From Bdellovibrionia bacterium (GTDB lineage Bacteria; Bdellovibrionota; Bdellovibrionia; Bdellovibrionales; JAGQZY01): a stretch of DNA of 64,000 bases. Positions 17,283 to 26,378 of this stretch are shown here, piece after piece. The stretch is from assembly GCA_030424715.1 (NCBI GenBank), contig JAUHWH010000006.1:176416-240415 (forward strand), given 5' to 3'. Within the stretch, counting starts at the first letter, position 1, and each line of letters starts with the position of its first letter. Made by a program: the position numbers and the translations under genes. The notes below the pieces were generated by a model. It saw nothing but the letters and a program-made list of their open reading frames with translations. It was not told the origin of the DNA and ran no database searches.

Positions 17283-19034
17283 ATGAGCGTAAAATCTGTT
17301 TATAAACCTGTTATGTGTGCAGCATTTTTTGTCACCCTATTCTCTGGCGTCGCAAGTGCTTCTTCCATTCAACAATGTGTTGCCCAGGCCTGTAGCACAA
17401 GCTCTCACAATGTATCGATTGGGGAGTTTTTAAACCGTGAAAAGTCAGTTCATTCCAAGCTTGAAGAGTTTTACAGTAAATATAGAGCTGACATTCATAA
17501 AATTAGACAACAACGGAAAAGGGCTGTGAAGTCTGCCATTGATTTCTTAGGAGAAACCGATCAAGTTTCGGACTCTATACGTTCATTATCGAACCTAGAT
17601 TTGATGAAGCTTTTAGTTGAGAACAGTCCTTGGAATACCGAAACAGATTATGTGGGTGGAAAATATATTGTTGTGGCAGAACCGCTCGTTGGTGATCCTG
17701 ATAAAGGAAAGGTTATAAAAGCCATTTTCAACAGGCTTAAAACTATTAGCTCATTATACAATGCCCAGCTTAAGGTCGATCAACTCAATACTGAACCCAG
17801 AACCGCACTTGGAATCGGTGAGAATATTGATTTTGCTCAATACATAACCGATTATTTAAAAGTTCAGATACAGTCACTGCCAGCAGCATCGCGCACTAAG
17901 TATCAATCTCGTTTTGAGGAAGGCCTTGGACAGCTTGAAAAGTTCAAAGCACAATACGGTGAGAAAGTTTACATATACTTAGGTGATCTTGATTTAGAAA
18001 TCCAGGTTCTTCTTGGAAAAATGAACTTTTTAAAAGGTGAACGTGCGACCATTGAGCAAATTCTAATTGATATGATCCCTGGGGTTATCAACAGTCGAAG
18101 CAATGAAATTGCTAATTTAGAAACGATTTATTCTGCATCACAGTGGGATAAAGTTTGCCGAGCTGCTTACAATAGATCTCTTCACTACGGTTTAACTCAA
18201 GCTGAAAAAGATAGAATCGAATTACAAATGAAGCCAGAGGCTATTAGACGTTCTGAGCAATCCCTTGTGAAAATTTTCGGGGCTGAAATGACGGGAAAAA
18301 TTATTGGTTTTGTGAATACGATGCAGATTGGTGGCCCACTTAGTTTTCCTGAATACGTTTCTCGTGCAGAAGAAAATATTAAACATCATTTGGAAGACTC
18401 GGCCAAAGCAAACCGCACTATGCTTGAAATGTACGACCTAGTTAATAGCTTAGGTGGTGACGAAGATGGTGCAATTGGAAGCCTTTGTAATGGCTGGATC
18501 TTTGAGCCTCTGCGAGACTCTGTATCAGGCAACAATGTAATCCTTAGCTCGTTCTCTGCAAAAAACTACGAAGTGGGACTTTCGATTGCTATTCACGAGA
18601 TGGCACACGCAGCGAGTGTGGCGCTTGATTTACTCAAACGACGAGGTGTAGATATTACTCCATTTGAAGAAATAAGAGCTTGTATCTCTGAAAACTATAA
18701 AGACTCAGATCGACCCGCTGTTTATGATCAAAGTGACTTCATCGCAGATAAACTATGGACTGAAGAAGACTGGGCTGACGCCTTTGCTGGGTTTTCAATG
18801 CCAGACCTACAAACAAACGCAAAGTGTGGATTCCAGGGGGCTTTACCAGAGCATGATTACGCTACCATGTCGGAGCGATCAGAAGACACTCATTCTCCTA
18901 CTTTTTACAGGATCTTGAATGTTCATGCCCATCTTGGCAATCAGACCCCAAATCAATGTAAAGCTCCTCTTGCTGAAGATTACAACAATATGAAATTCGA
19001 AGATTGCATTACTAAGTTCACGCAGAATCAATAG
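17283..19034 (+). CDS. Secreted protein with HEMAH zinc-metallopeptidase motif
   Basis: 583 residues with a signal peptide (MSVKSVYKPVMCAAFF...ASA). The motif HEMAH at residues 438-442 (preceded by LSIAI) matches the zincin HExxH signature. Downstream Asp/Glu residues (EEIRACIS; DWADAFAGF) could supply the third ligand. The N-terminal 400 residues are mostly helical and unassigned. The gene is visibly AT-richer than its neighbours and lies between tRNA-Cys and recombinase and transposase remnants, consistent with horizontal gain. The peptidase call rests on one motif; substrate unknown. Confidence 0.65.
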   Translation: MSVKSVYKPVMCAAFFVTLFSGVASASSIQQCVAQACSTSSHNVSIGEFLNREKSVHSKLEEFYSKYRADIHKIRQQRKRAVKSAIDFLGETDQVSDSIRSLSNLDLMKLLVENSPWNTETDYVGGKYIVVAEPLVGDPDKGKVIKAIFNRLKTISSLYNAQLKVDQLNTEPRTALGIGENIDFAQYITDYLKVQIQSLPAASRTKYQSRFEEGLGQLEKFKAQYGEKVYIYLGDLDLEIQVLLGKMNFLKGERATIEQILIDMIPGVINSRSNEIANLETIYSASQWDKVCRAAYNRSLHYGLTQAEKDRIELQMKPEAIRRSEQSLVKIFGAEMTGKIIGFVNTMQIGGPLSFPEYVSRAEENIKHHLEDSAKANRTMLEMYDLVNSLGGDEDGAIGSLCNGWIFEPLRDSVSGNNVILSSFSAKNYEVGLSIAIHEMAHAASVALDLLKRRGVDITPFEEIRACISENYKDSDRPAVYDQSDFIADKLWTEEDWADAFAGFSMPDLQTNAKCGFQGALPEHDYATMSERSEDTHSPTFYRILNVHAHLGNQTPNQCKAPLAEDYNNMKFEDCITKFTQNQ

Positions 19035-19156
19035 ATAGCTCAAATGATAGGTTTTACGGAGAAATTGAATTTCTCAGGCACTTTACCCTTACAACCTATG
19101 TAAAACAGAATTAAAAACCTCTTTGTTTAAAGTTAAACTTTGAACAGACTTTTGTA

Positions 19157-19348
19157 ATGGGAAATCCAAGCCAAATTAGAGCCGTAATCTACGCAAGAGT
19201 TTCAACTCTTCTAAAGCAAGATCCTGAACATCAGCTTGTTCCCCTCCGTAAAGTCGCAGAAGGCCGAGAGTTTCAAGTTGTTGGAGAATATGTTGATTAC
19301 ATCAGTGGTAGGCGGTCCCCCCAAAAAACTAAGAAGGTTGCAGCTTGA
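19157..19348 (+). pseudogene. Serine recombinase N-terminal fragment
   Basis: 63 residues. RAVIYARVSTLLKQDPEHQL carries the resolvase/invertase nucleophile region (Ser in ARVST), and EFQVVGEYVDYISG fits the next strand. Full-length members continue for at least 120 more residues, including the DNA-binding domain, and these are missing. A broken remnant of an element. Confidence 0.75.
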
Positions 19349-19381
19349 GTCCTAACGTGTCAAAAGACACAAGGAGGACTT

Positions 19382-19500
19382 ATGAAGAAACGATTTACCG
19401 AGGAGCAGATCATCGGGGCGCTTGGCAGGCTTGCCGGTGGCGTGGCGGCCTAAGATCTCAGCCGCGAGCTTGGCGTGAGCCAACAGACCCTTTACTCCTT
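19382..19500 (+). pseudogene. IS3-family transposase OrfA remnant
   Basis: Starts MKKRFTEEQIIGALGRLAGG after an AAGGAGG ribosome-binding site, the standard N-terminus of IS3-group OrfA. It hits an in-frame TAA at 19451-19453. The frame continues DLSRELGVSQQTLYSF, the expected helix-turn-helix, before similarity fades. Sequence is locally GC-richer than the surroundings. Inactive. Confidence 0.75.
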
Positions 19501-19579
19501 TTCGCTCCGTATGATATTTGGCTCGCTAGTACTCGCGGTGGTTACGGCATTCGAATCCACGTAGGGGTGAGAAGGGTTT

Positions 19580-19591
19580 CACCACCTCCAA
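19580..19591 (+). repeat. Copy of the tRNA-Cys 3' end (att-like)
   Basis: CACCACCTCCAA here matches 17035-17046 exactly. An ATTCGAAT resembling the tRNA T-loop lies upstream at 19549-19556, but the spacing differs. It could be the distal end of an element once integrated at the tRNA. Confidence 0.35.
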
Positions 19592-19770
19592 CTACGTTTT
19601 GACTCAGTGGGTGTAACAGCTTTTCGAAAAGAGCCTAGGGGTGAAAAGCCATTTCCTGGCTCCGTCCCCAAACTTGCAAGACTAAGGGCTAAGTCTTAAT
19701 TCAGATTTCTTGTTTATGGTAATAATTGGTTTTGCCTTAACCTGCTTTAAATAAATCTAAAGGAGGCCGA

Positions 19771-21693
19771 GTGAAACCCATTTTTTATCTTATATATATA
19801 AGTACATTTTTATGTTCGACAGCTTTATTGGCAGCACCGACTGTCATAAAAGTAGATGTCCGCGACGACTACGGAATGACGGACTGCCAATATTCGGGGG
19901 ATCGAAGTCTACGTTGTGCGATTATTGAAGCCAACAATGCCCCCCAGAATGCTCCCTACTTAATTGAACTTTCTTTAAAAGGTGGCTACGGTTTGACTCG
20001 TGCGAACTCTTCTATCGATAGCCCAGATTGGGGTGATCTAGATTCCATGGTCGACATCACTATCAAAAACACCTCCGGTGACGATGTGATTATCTTTGCC
20101 GACGATCTTCTCGGTGACCGTGTCCTTGAGGTTCACTCTGGAACTCTAGTGTTTGACAAAGTTAAGGTCGCTAAAGGTAAAAATGTGGACGACGGCGGTT
20201 GCGTGTTTGTCCGTTCCAATGCCTCCTTGAAGTTAGTTGATACCTTGATGTATGAGTGCCAAGCGGATAAATTTGGTGGAGCTATCGCAGCAGAGAGTTC
20301 ATCGATCATTTACCTTTATGGGTCCTCTCAAGTCACTTACAATACAGCTTATAGAGGTGGAGGAATCGCCACAAACGGATCTTTGCAGATGGGCAACAGT
20401 AGTTCTGTGGATCACAATGCTGCCGGTGCTGATGGCGGTGGCATCTGGAGTAGCTCGACAGTGGGTGTCTATGAGAATGCTAAGATTAAAGACAATACGG
20501 CCGATCGTGACGGCGGTGGAATCTACGCAGACCTTATTCAGTTGTACGACGATGTTGAAATAAAAAATAATGACGCTCGAATTGGTGGTGGACTCTACGG
20601 AGATGTATATCTTAAAGACCATCCCGTTATTTCTGGTAATCATGCTGATGTCAAAGGTGGGGGAATCTATTCTACGAACATGACGACATCTGGCAGCGCC
20701 ACAGTCTCTCAAAATGATTCTGTTTCCGGTGGAGGTATTTTTATCGCTGGAACTAGCGACATCGGGGGTTCCATAGAAATCTCCTCAAATACGGCCAGTA
20801 AAGGTGGCGGTCTTTATGTCGAAGGAGCCTCGGTAACAATTGAGGGGGCGTTGTTTGAAGATAATGTTGTGGGGAACACCAGTTTTCCGGCTTCTCAGTC
20901 TCGTGGTGGAGGAATCTTCTTTAAAGGCAAAAACGGCAAACAACTGACGATCGAGGACAGTCAGTTTATTTCAAATAAAAGTCTGACAAGTGGTGGTGCC
21001 TATAGCTACGGCATCGGTGGGGCAATCTACCTTGAAGGCTACGGCTCCTATCCCGCGGGTAGCACGATCGTTGTCGACCGTTCCCATTTTTATGGAAATT
21101 TTGCCTCCTATGGAGGGGCTGCGTTCTATGGAACCAACTCTTGTAATTATTCCTTTGAAAACTCGAGTTTTATCTCTAACGATAAAGTGACGGCGTATGG
21201 CGGTAATGGCTATGGCGCCGTTCTTTCAGGGGCGACCTCATGCCAAGCTAAAAAGATGCAAAACTTGACCTTCGAGGGCAATGGTGGTGGCCCACTTCTT
21301 AAAATGGCTCCTTCTTTTGGAACCAATGAACCGATGGTTCATATTACCTTCAATCAGCCTGGTCAGTCTCTTTTTACATCGGACTCTAATCATCTAGAGA
21401 TTATGGCTAGTGTGATTGATGGCACTTGCTTGGCGACAGTGAACCTCGTGAGTCTAAACTACAACGTGCAGAGCTCAGGAGCATCAAGTTGTATTTCGGT
21501 GGCGCAGCCATTGGACTTTTTGAATACGATCCCGTACCTTTCACCGGCCCAAGACAATGGCGGAGGAACATTCACCTGTGCTCTCAACCCAGCATCAAAA
21601 CAGAATCTGGCAATTTCTGGAGTGAGCTTTGATCAGCGTGGTGAACCACGCAATCCGAATAGTGCCGACCCCGGTGCCTACGAGGCTCCATAA
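19771..21693 (+). CDS. Right-handed beta-helix surface protein (CSLREA/choice-of-anchor Q type)
   Basis: 640 residues from GTG 19771 (AAAGGAGG upstream), with a signal peptide ending TALLAAP. A CSLREA-like segment (SLRCAIIEANNAPQ) opens the mature protein. Repeated GGGI(Y/F)...N...A turns (about 130-400) are the rungs of a parallel beta-helix, as in polymorphic outer-membrane proteins. The end, FDQRGEPRNPNSADPGAYE, matches the choice-of-anchor Q domain. Probably exported and surface-attached; adhesion or carbohydrate binding is a family-level guess. Confidence 0.85.
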   Translation: MKPIFYLIYISTFLCSTALLAAPTVIKVDVRDDYGMTDCQYSGDRSLRCAIIEANNAPQNAPYLIELSLKGGYGLTRANSSIDSPDWGDLDSMVDITIKNTSGDDVIIFADDLLGDRVLEVHSGTLVFDKVKVAKGKNVDDGGCVFVRSNASLKLVDTLMYECQADKFGGAIAAESSSIIYLYGSSQVTYNTAYRGGGIATNGSLQMGNSSSVDHNAAGADGGGIWSSSTVGVYENAKIKDNTADRDGGGIYADLIQLYDDVEIKNNDARIGGGLYGDVYLKDHPVISGNHADVKGGGIYSTNMTTSGSATVSQNDSVSGGGIFIAGTSDIGGSIEISSNTASKGGGLYVEGASVTIEGALFEDNVVGNTSFPASQSRGGGIFFKGKNGKQLTIEDSQFISNKSLTSGGAYSYGIGGAIYLEGYGSYPAGSTIVVDRSHFYGNFASYGGAAFYGTNSCNYSFENSSFISNDKVTAYGGNGYGAVLSGATSCQAKKMQNLTFEGNGGGPLLKMAPSFGTNEPMVHITFNQPGQSLFTSDSNHLEIMASVIDGTCLATVNLVSLNYNVQSSGASSCISVAQPLDFLNTIPYLSPAQDNGGGTFTCALNPASKQNLAISGVSFDQRGEPRNPNSADPGAYEAP

Positions 21694-21717
21694 GTTTTCT
21701 ATTATTCAGTGATTAGG

Positions 21718-21746
21718 GCCTGGCTTGCGAGTCAGGCTTTTTTTTT
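21718..21746 (+). terminator. Intrinsic terminator after the beta-helix gene
   Basis: Eight-base-pair stem GCCTGGCT/AGTCAGGC with one G-U pair and loop TGCG, followed by nine T residues. It separates the beta-helix gene from the convergent response regulator. Confidence 0.85.
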
Positions 21747-21771
21747 ATATTCGACCAAGAAAGCTCTGCCC

Positions 21772-22464
21772 TTACTGTCTATTTTGTTTTTTCTTTTTTT
21801 GCGTCAGCTGGACTCGGCGGTCCGTAGAAATAGACACTTGAAAGCCGTGGTCATTAAGTTTCAAACCTAGATTAAAAATATGAGTTCTAAGCGTTTGTGG
21901 CAGGGCTTTTTTGTTCTTCCACACTTGCCTCATTAGACTCTCTTTGTGAACAGAGGCGCCTTTCGATAAAAGCAGTTGTCGTAAAATTTGGGTCTCGGTT
22001 TTTGTCAGATCGAGAGGCTGGCCTTTAAATGAGTAAGAAAGAGTGTCCCCATCGTAGAAGAAGTCGGAGAAATAGTGATCTCGTCCCGATTTTTGACTTA
22101 GGAAAATAGCGTTTTTAATTCTTATAACGAGCTCTTCTTTATCAATATTTTTATGGATAAAATCGACCACATGATGGGTGTAGGCCGATATTCGATTATT
22201 TCCGGTGTCAAATTCGGTTAAAATAACCTGACCCGGGAGTCGAGGTCGTTGCTCTCGAAGCTGCAAAAGAAAGGATAGGCCATCCATTTCTGGCATCCTC
22301 AAGTCTACAAGCATGAGGTCATATTTATCCAACCCCTGTGACTCCCCGGGTGCCAGTAAGAGGTTCGGCGAGGCTGTGTGAGAGATCTTAAAATGGCCAT
22401 TAAGGCCTTCTGATAGGTGTTTAGCGAAGCTGTGGTCATCGTCCACCAGCAGTAAATGTTGCAT
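21772..22464 (-). CDS. Response regulator, receiver plus winged helix (OmpR-like)
   Basis: 230 residues. Receiver domain 1-120: acidic pair in LVDDDHS, phospho-acceptor Asp in LMLVDLRMPEMDG, Thr in VILTEFD, and a Lys in FIHKN. The C-terminal part (LTKTETQILRQLLLSKGASVHKESLMRQVW...LRTHIFNLGLKL) is a trans_reg_C winged helix. The gene is divergent from a histidine kinase 48 bases away, its likely cognate. Targets unknown. Confidence 0.9.
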   Translation of the reverse strand: MQHLLLVDDDHSFAKHLSEGLNGHFKISHTASPNLLLAPGESQGLDKYDLMLVDLRMPEMDGLSFLLQLREQRPRLPGQVILTEFDTGNNRISAYTHHVVDFIHKNIDKEELVIRIKNAIFLSQKSGRDHYFSDFFYDGDTLSYSFKGQPLDLTKTETQILRQLLLSKGASVHKESLMRQVWKNKKALPQTLRTHIFNLGLKLNDHGFQVSISTDRRVQLTQKKKKQNRQ

Positions 22465-22512
22465 AAACCAAGGTTAACCAATAACAGTATATTCGGCAAC
22501 AAGGAAAATTCT

Positions 22513-23898
22513 GTGGATTTGAATCTCAAGCTTGCGATGGTGCGAGCCGCCTATTTTGTGTTGTTAGGAGCTTACTTCCTCGCGCTGTTTCTGGCCTATT
22601 TCTTTAGAGTGAAACTCAAAGAACATTTCAGTGAAAAAGTTGTTTTTCTAACCACAGTCACATCGATCTACTGTGTTATGAGTATCGTACTGTTGTCCGG
22701 ACCTTACTCAACGGATTGGATGTTCGTGCTTTTTCCGGTGGTATCATTTTTAGCATCTTTCACTTACGGGACGTATCTCAATGTTTTGTCGAGCTTTTTG
22801 AACCTCAAAGATTCCTTTTTGCAACTGTTGTCTCGATTATCAATCATCCTATCCTTTGTTATTTTAAGTTCAATTCCAGGGCGATGGTTTCTCAGAGAAG
22901 GAGGAACTCCTAACCCCAATTGGTTGATGAACTACATATTGGGTAGTGTGGAGATTAATAATTGGGGGCTGGTCATCCTTGGGGCGGGTATGGTTATTCC
23001 GATTATCGCTTCCGTTTATTTACTTTCCAAGTATCGCGAGCGACTGAGGTCTGAAAGCTTGATTCGCTACGGGATTCTGGTGACCTTGTTTACCACCCTG
23101 AGTGACAACCTCATGGGGCTTGGCGTTCCTTATTTATTTTCACTATTTGAATTCGGTTTTCTATTCGAAGTTATTCGCTTCACCTTGTTCACACTAGAAA
23201 TCAATCTCGAACGCCAACGAGTGGTCACTGATCATTTACAGACGACTCTCAAACAAAAGTCATTTTCCAGACTCTTTATTCAATTTGTTCATGATGTAAA
23301 ATCATTGGTTCGTAGAGAGCCAGATCCTCGTCTGTTGAACAAGAGGATTCATGACTTGTCCCGTCGCTTTGAGGCCCTTGAGGTCGATTCTTTTCAGGTC
23401 GATACTTCGATGGTAGAGGGTATTGAAATATTGACATCCATTTATGACCAACAAATACGCGTGGTCAGCGGTGCGATTGAGCTTTCAGGGCAGGCCATCG
23501 GAGATGTTCTGTTCTCAAAGGCGGACTTTTTAATGGTCTTCGGTAATTTGCTACAAAATTCTGTGGAGGCCTGTGACAAAGAGACCTCTCTAAAAATTGA
23601 AGTTGTGGCTCGAGCAAAGCCCTCCTACTTTGAAATCACCTACACCGACAATGGCTCGGGCCTTCCTCCGGGAATGGCGCAGCGACTTTTCGCGGTGGGC
23701 AGTTCTTCCAAAGGAGAGGGGCGAGGACTAGGGATGAGTATTGTGAGAGAGACGCTTTTAGGCTTAGGGGGAACAATCCGATGTCAATCCGGCAGCAATG
23801 GTGTCCTCTTTGTCATTACTGTACCTAGAGCAGGTAGGCTCACGGATCTTTCCTTGTCGGGACGGGACTCCCAGGAGCCCATCTTGGATCCTTTATAA
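22513..23898 (+). CDS. Sensor histidine kinase with multi-span membrane domain
   Basis: 461 residues from GTG 22513, chosen because AAGGAAAA precedes it and an earlier ATG would overlap the divergent regulator. About seven membrane spans lie in residues 8-235. The H-box is QFVHDVKSL (His phospho-acceptor). The ATPase core has FGNLLQNSVEAC (N-box), DNGSGLPPG (G1) and GEGRGLGMSIVRE (G2). Probably phosphorylates the divergent OmpR-like regulator. No separate periplasmic sensor domain, so the signal may be within the membrane. Confidence 0.88.
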   Translation: MDLNLKLAMVRAAYFVLLGAYFLALFLAYFFRVKLKEHFSEKVVFLTTVTSIYCVMSIVLLSGPYSTDWMFVLFPVVSFLASFTYGTYLNVLSSFLNLKDSFLQLLSRLSIILSFVILSSIPGRWFLREGGTPNPNWLMNYILGSVEINNWGLVILGAGMVIPIIASVYLLSKYRERLRSESLIRYGILVTLFTTLSDNLMGLGVPYLFSLFEFGFLFEVIRFTLFTLEINLERQRVVTDHLQTTLKQKSFSRLFIQFVHDVKSLVRREPDPRLLNKRIHDLSRRFEALEVDSFQVDTSMVEGIEILTSIYDQQIRVVSGAIELSGQAIGDVLFSKADFLMVFGNLLQNSVEACDKETSLKIEVVARAKPSYFEITYTDNGSGLPPGMAQRLFAVGSSSKGEGRGLGMSIVRETLLGLGGTIRCQSGSNGVLFVITVPRAGRLTDLSLSGRDSQEPILDPL

Positions 23899-23984
23899 AC
23901 AAGGATGTATTAGCTGGCGTAAAAGCTCACCTAGACCCATGGGTTGTCTTAGAAGTGAGTGCTTATAAAACAAGTGAGTCCGAT

Positions 23985-25031
23985 TTATTTGAAAGAGTCG
24001 GCTTGGCGGAGCTCCGAAAGGTTATCAAAATACACGATCGGCACGCCAATCTCTTTTGCTCTTTGGATGTACTGTTCAGGATCTTCGGTTTGTTTCACCC
24101 ACCAAGATCTTCGTATTAGGATTTTTTCAATCCGATCTGGAAAACTCTCTGCTAATTGCAGATAGAGCTCTTGATCCCTTTGGCCGGCATCGCCAATAAG
24201 GATAAGGGGTGAGGCCTTGTAGGTGTTGATGATCTCTGTGATTCTTCTTATTTTGTGAGTATGGCCACCGTCAGGATTCTCTGACTTTTCGCCTTTCACA
24301 TCCTGCAAGATGAGTGGACCTTCCGGCAGTTTGTGAATTCTCAAAAACTCTTTTAGCAATGGGTAAAGCTCCCATGCGCTGCTTGAAACGTAGAAAAAAA
24401 GATTCTTCTCGTTGCCCTTGGGGCTTGCTCTCATGTCAGCATAGGTTTTTGTAACCTCAGGGAAGACCTCTCTTTTATTGGGGGGATAGATCAGGGTTTT
24501 GAAAGCTAGTGAGAGAAAACTCGTGGCTCGACTTTTTAAAATCGTATCGTCGATATCGCTCACTACGATTTTTGTGGTTTTCGGATCAGAAAGTATGACT
24601 CGACTTTCGCGACCACGCTTGCCGTCATTATGAACTAAATTATAATCGATCTTGACGGTCGGTAGCTCTTTGCCTGCCGGACCTAACGGCTCTTCAATAG
24701 CATGATCGAGTTTAAATTGACCATGAAAGTAGCCCCATGGATTGGTTATGAAAACTGCAGAGTTATTGTCAATGCTCGCTCGAACTTCAACGGCAGGGGC
24801 CCCTGAGACAAGAAAGAGTTCAACCACTCTTAAAAAGTGTTTGAACCTGTTCGTCGTCGCCACGTAGGCCGGGTCTTCTTCAGATTTTATAACACGACCA
24901 AAAACTTGAACCCTATTTTCCTCGCGGTTGCCGTAGGCTGTGTAGGCTTGAATATACAGTTCTTGGCTTGCCGATCTCGCAACGTCGTTTTGACAAAAGA
25001 AAAACAGAAAAATAAGGCGAAGTAATCTCAT
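23985..25031 (-). CDS. App1-like phosphatidate phosphatase (DUF2183)
   Basis: 348 residues starting at the ATG complement 25029-25031, with a signal peptide (MRLLRLIFLFFF). The HAD-type catalytic motif SDIDDTILKS (DxDxT) opens the C-terminal domain. FFYVSSSAWELYPLL, GPLILQD, HKIRRI and LIGDAGQRDQELY follow, as in the App1 catalytic domain. These enzymes dephosphorylate phosphatidate to diacylglycerol. It lies seven bases after a diacylglycerol-kinase-like gene, so the pair could interconvert the two lipids. Confidence 0.88.
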   Translation of the reverse strand: MRLLRLIFLFFFCQNDVARSASQELYIQAYTAYGNREENRVQVFGRVIKSEEDPAYVATTNRFKHFLRVVELFLVSGAPAVEVRASIDNNSAVFITNPWGYFHGQFKLDHAIEEPLGPAGKELPTVKIDYNLVHNDGKRGRESRVILSDPKTTKIVVSDIDDTILKSRATSFLSLAFKTLIYPPNKREVFPEVTKTYADMRASPKGNEKNLFFYVSSSAWELYPLLKEFLRIHKLPEGPLILQDVKGEKSENPDGGHTHKIRRITEIINTYKASPLILIGDAGQRDQELYLQLAESFPDRIEKILIRRSWWVKQTEDPEQYIQRAKEIGVPIVYFDNLSELRQADSFK

Positions 25032-25038
25032 AGCTCTC

Positions 25039-25923
25039 TCAGTCTTGTGATGTTTCCGGCAGATATACCAGCACGGGTTCAGAGGAGAGCTCAATTGTCA
25101 TTTCAGTGTTTTCATAGGGTTCTCCGTCCAAAACCACTGGTATAGGGCGTTCTGAACTAACCTCCATTTTTCTAATTTTACTGTGACTGACATTGAACTC
25201 TTTGGTGTCTATTTCTGAATTGGACTGCATGACTAACCCTAATTCAATAATGCTCGGAAGAGGCATATCTCCCACTGAAAAGAAATCTAAACTGTCCGCC
25301 TCCGGGTCCGCCTCGGGAGCCGAGATAAATCCGCCACCGCAATATTTTGTGTTCCCTATAAAAAAGCCGACGAGCGCAGCTTCTGTGATGCTTCCGTCAT
25401 CAATTGTGTATTTGTAACTTTGCAGTTCCAAGTTCATGAGTTTCGTTAAACCCTTGAGAATATAGCCCCATCGTCCCGCTAAATTTTTTATGCGGGGATC
25501 TGTCGAAGGGGTAACCTTAGAGAACTCTCCAAAGCTTGCCATATTGATAAAATAAAGGTCATTCACCTTGCCAACAAAGATCTCTCTCGGTTGAGTTTCT
25601 ATGGCGAGCTTTAAAATATCCCGGGGCTCTAGGCCCAAGAGTCCGGTCCCTCGAGCAAAATCATTACCCGTTCCGTTAGGAAGGTACAGGATCTCTACGG
25701 ATTGACCTAACCCTTGGTCTTTGATTTCGTTGACCGCCTTGTTGAGAGAGCCATCGCCGCCACTGCACACGTAAAGAGATCTCCCGTCACCCGTGGCTTT
25801 TTTAAAAAGCTCGGATGGGGGCATAATTTGGATGTCGGAACCAAGAATATCGGTCAAATCTCCTTCGATTTGATTAGAGAGCTGCTGATCTTTACAGAGT
25901 ATTGATATTCTAGTCGTTTTCAT
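25039..25923 (-). CDS. Diacylglycerol/sphingosine kinase-like lipid kinase
   Basis: 294 residues from the ATG complement at 25921-25923; the longer open frame upstream lacks coding character. The DAGK catalytic motifs are present: VCSGGDGSLNKAVNEI and LPNGTGNDFARGTGL, with GGGFISAPEADPEADSLDFF and a C-terminal VVLDGEPYE strand. It phosphorylates a lipid such as diacylglycerol. Probably co-transcribed with the App1-like phosphatase downstream. Confidence 0.9.
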   Translation of the reverse strand: MKTTRISILCKDQQLSNQIEGDLTDILGSDIQIMPPSELFKKATGDGRSLYVCSGGDGSLNKAVNEIKDQGLGQSVEILYLPNGTGNDFARGTGLLGLEPRDILKLAIETQPREIFVGKVNDLYFINMASFGEFSKVTPSTDPRIKNLAGRWGYILKGLTKLMNLELQSYKYTIDDGSITEAALVGFFIGNTKYCGGGFISAPEADPEADSLDFFSVGDMPLPSIIELGLVMQSNSEIDTKEFNVSHSKIRKMEVSSERPIPVVLDGEPYENTEMTIELSSEPVLVYLPETSQD

Positions 25924-26032
25924 AATCCCAATTCGTCTCGTTTTTTTCTGTCTATCACAGTTATGCCATCTTGCACCTGATTTAGGTAGCTCTCTATTTT
26001 TGACCGGTCTTTCCAGGCCCCCCGGGCAGAGA

Positions 26033-26269
26033 TCAGGTATTGGGGGAGCTGGGTTGATCGTCATTCAAATAGGCCATTTTGTAGGATTTGATGGGGAGCC
26101 CTAGAATAAAAAATAGGCACCATCCTGCCAGCGCGCCGAGCGAACCCAGCAAAGCATAGCTTATAAACAGTGGACTGAGTTCTGTGGTCTCCTGTGGCCA
26201 ATCGAAAGGATTGATTTCAGCATCATGGTGCCCTTGCCAAATGGATACGGAAGGAGGCTCTGGGATGTT
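26033..26269 (-). pseudogene. Possible small membrane protein lacking a start codon
   Basis: Between the lipid kinase and the 26379 gene, an open frame on the minus strand encodes an acidic N-terminus (HHDAEINPFDWPQE), one clear membrane span (ISYALLGSLGALAGWCLFFI) and a polar tail (KSYKMAYLNDDQP). No ATG, GTG or TTG lies before the span. It may be a decayed gene, use a rare start such as ATT, or be chance. Confidence 0.3.
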
Positions 26270-26378
26270 TTATAATTTGTTGGATTTGCCAACATGGATG
26301 CGCTGTGTAGACTTTATCTCATAAGGAGAGAGGTGAGGGTTCTTGTGTCTAACTCCTAGAAGGTCGGCAGTGGAGGGA

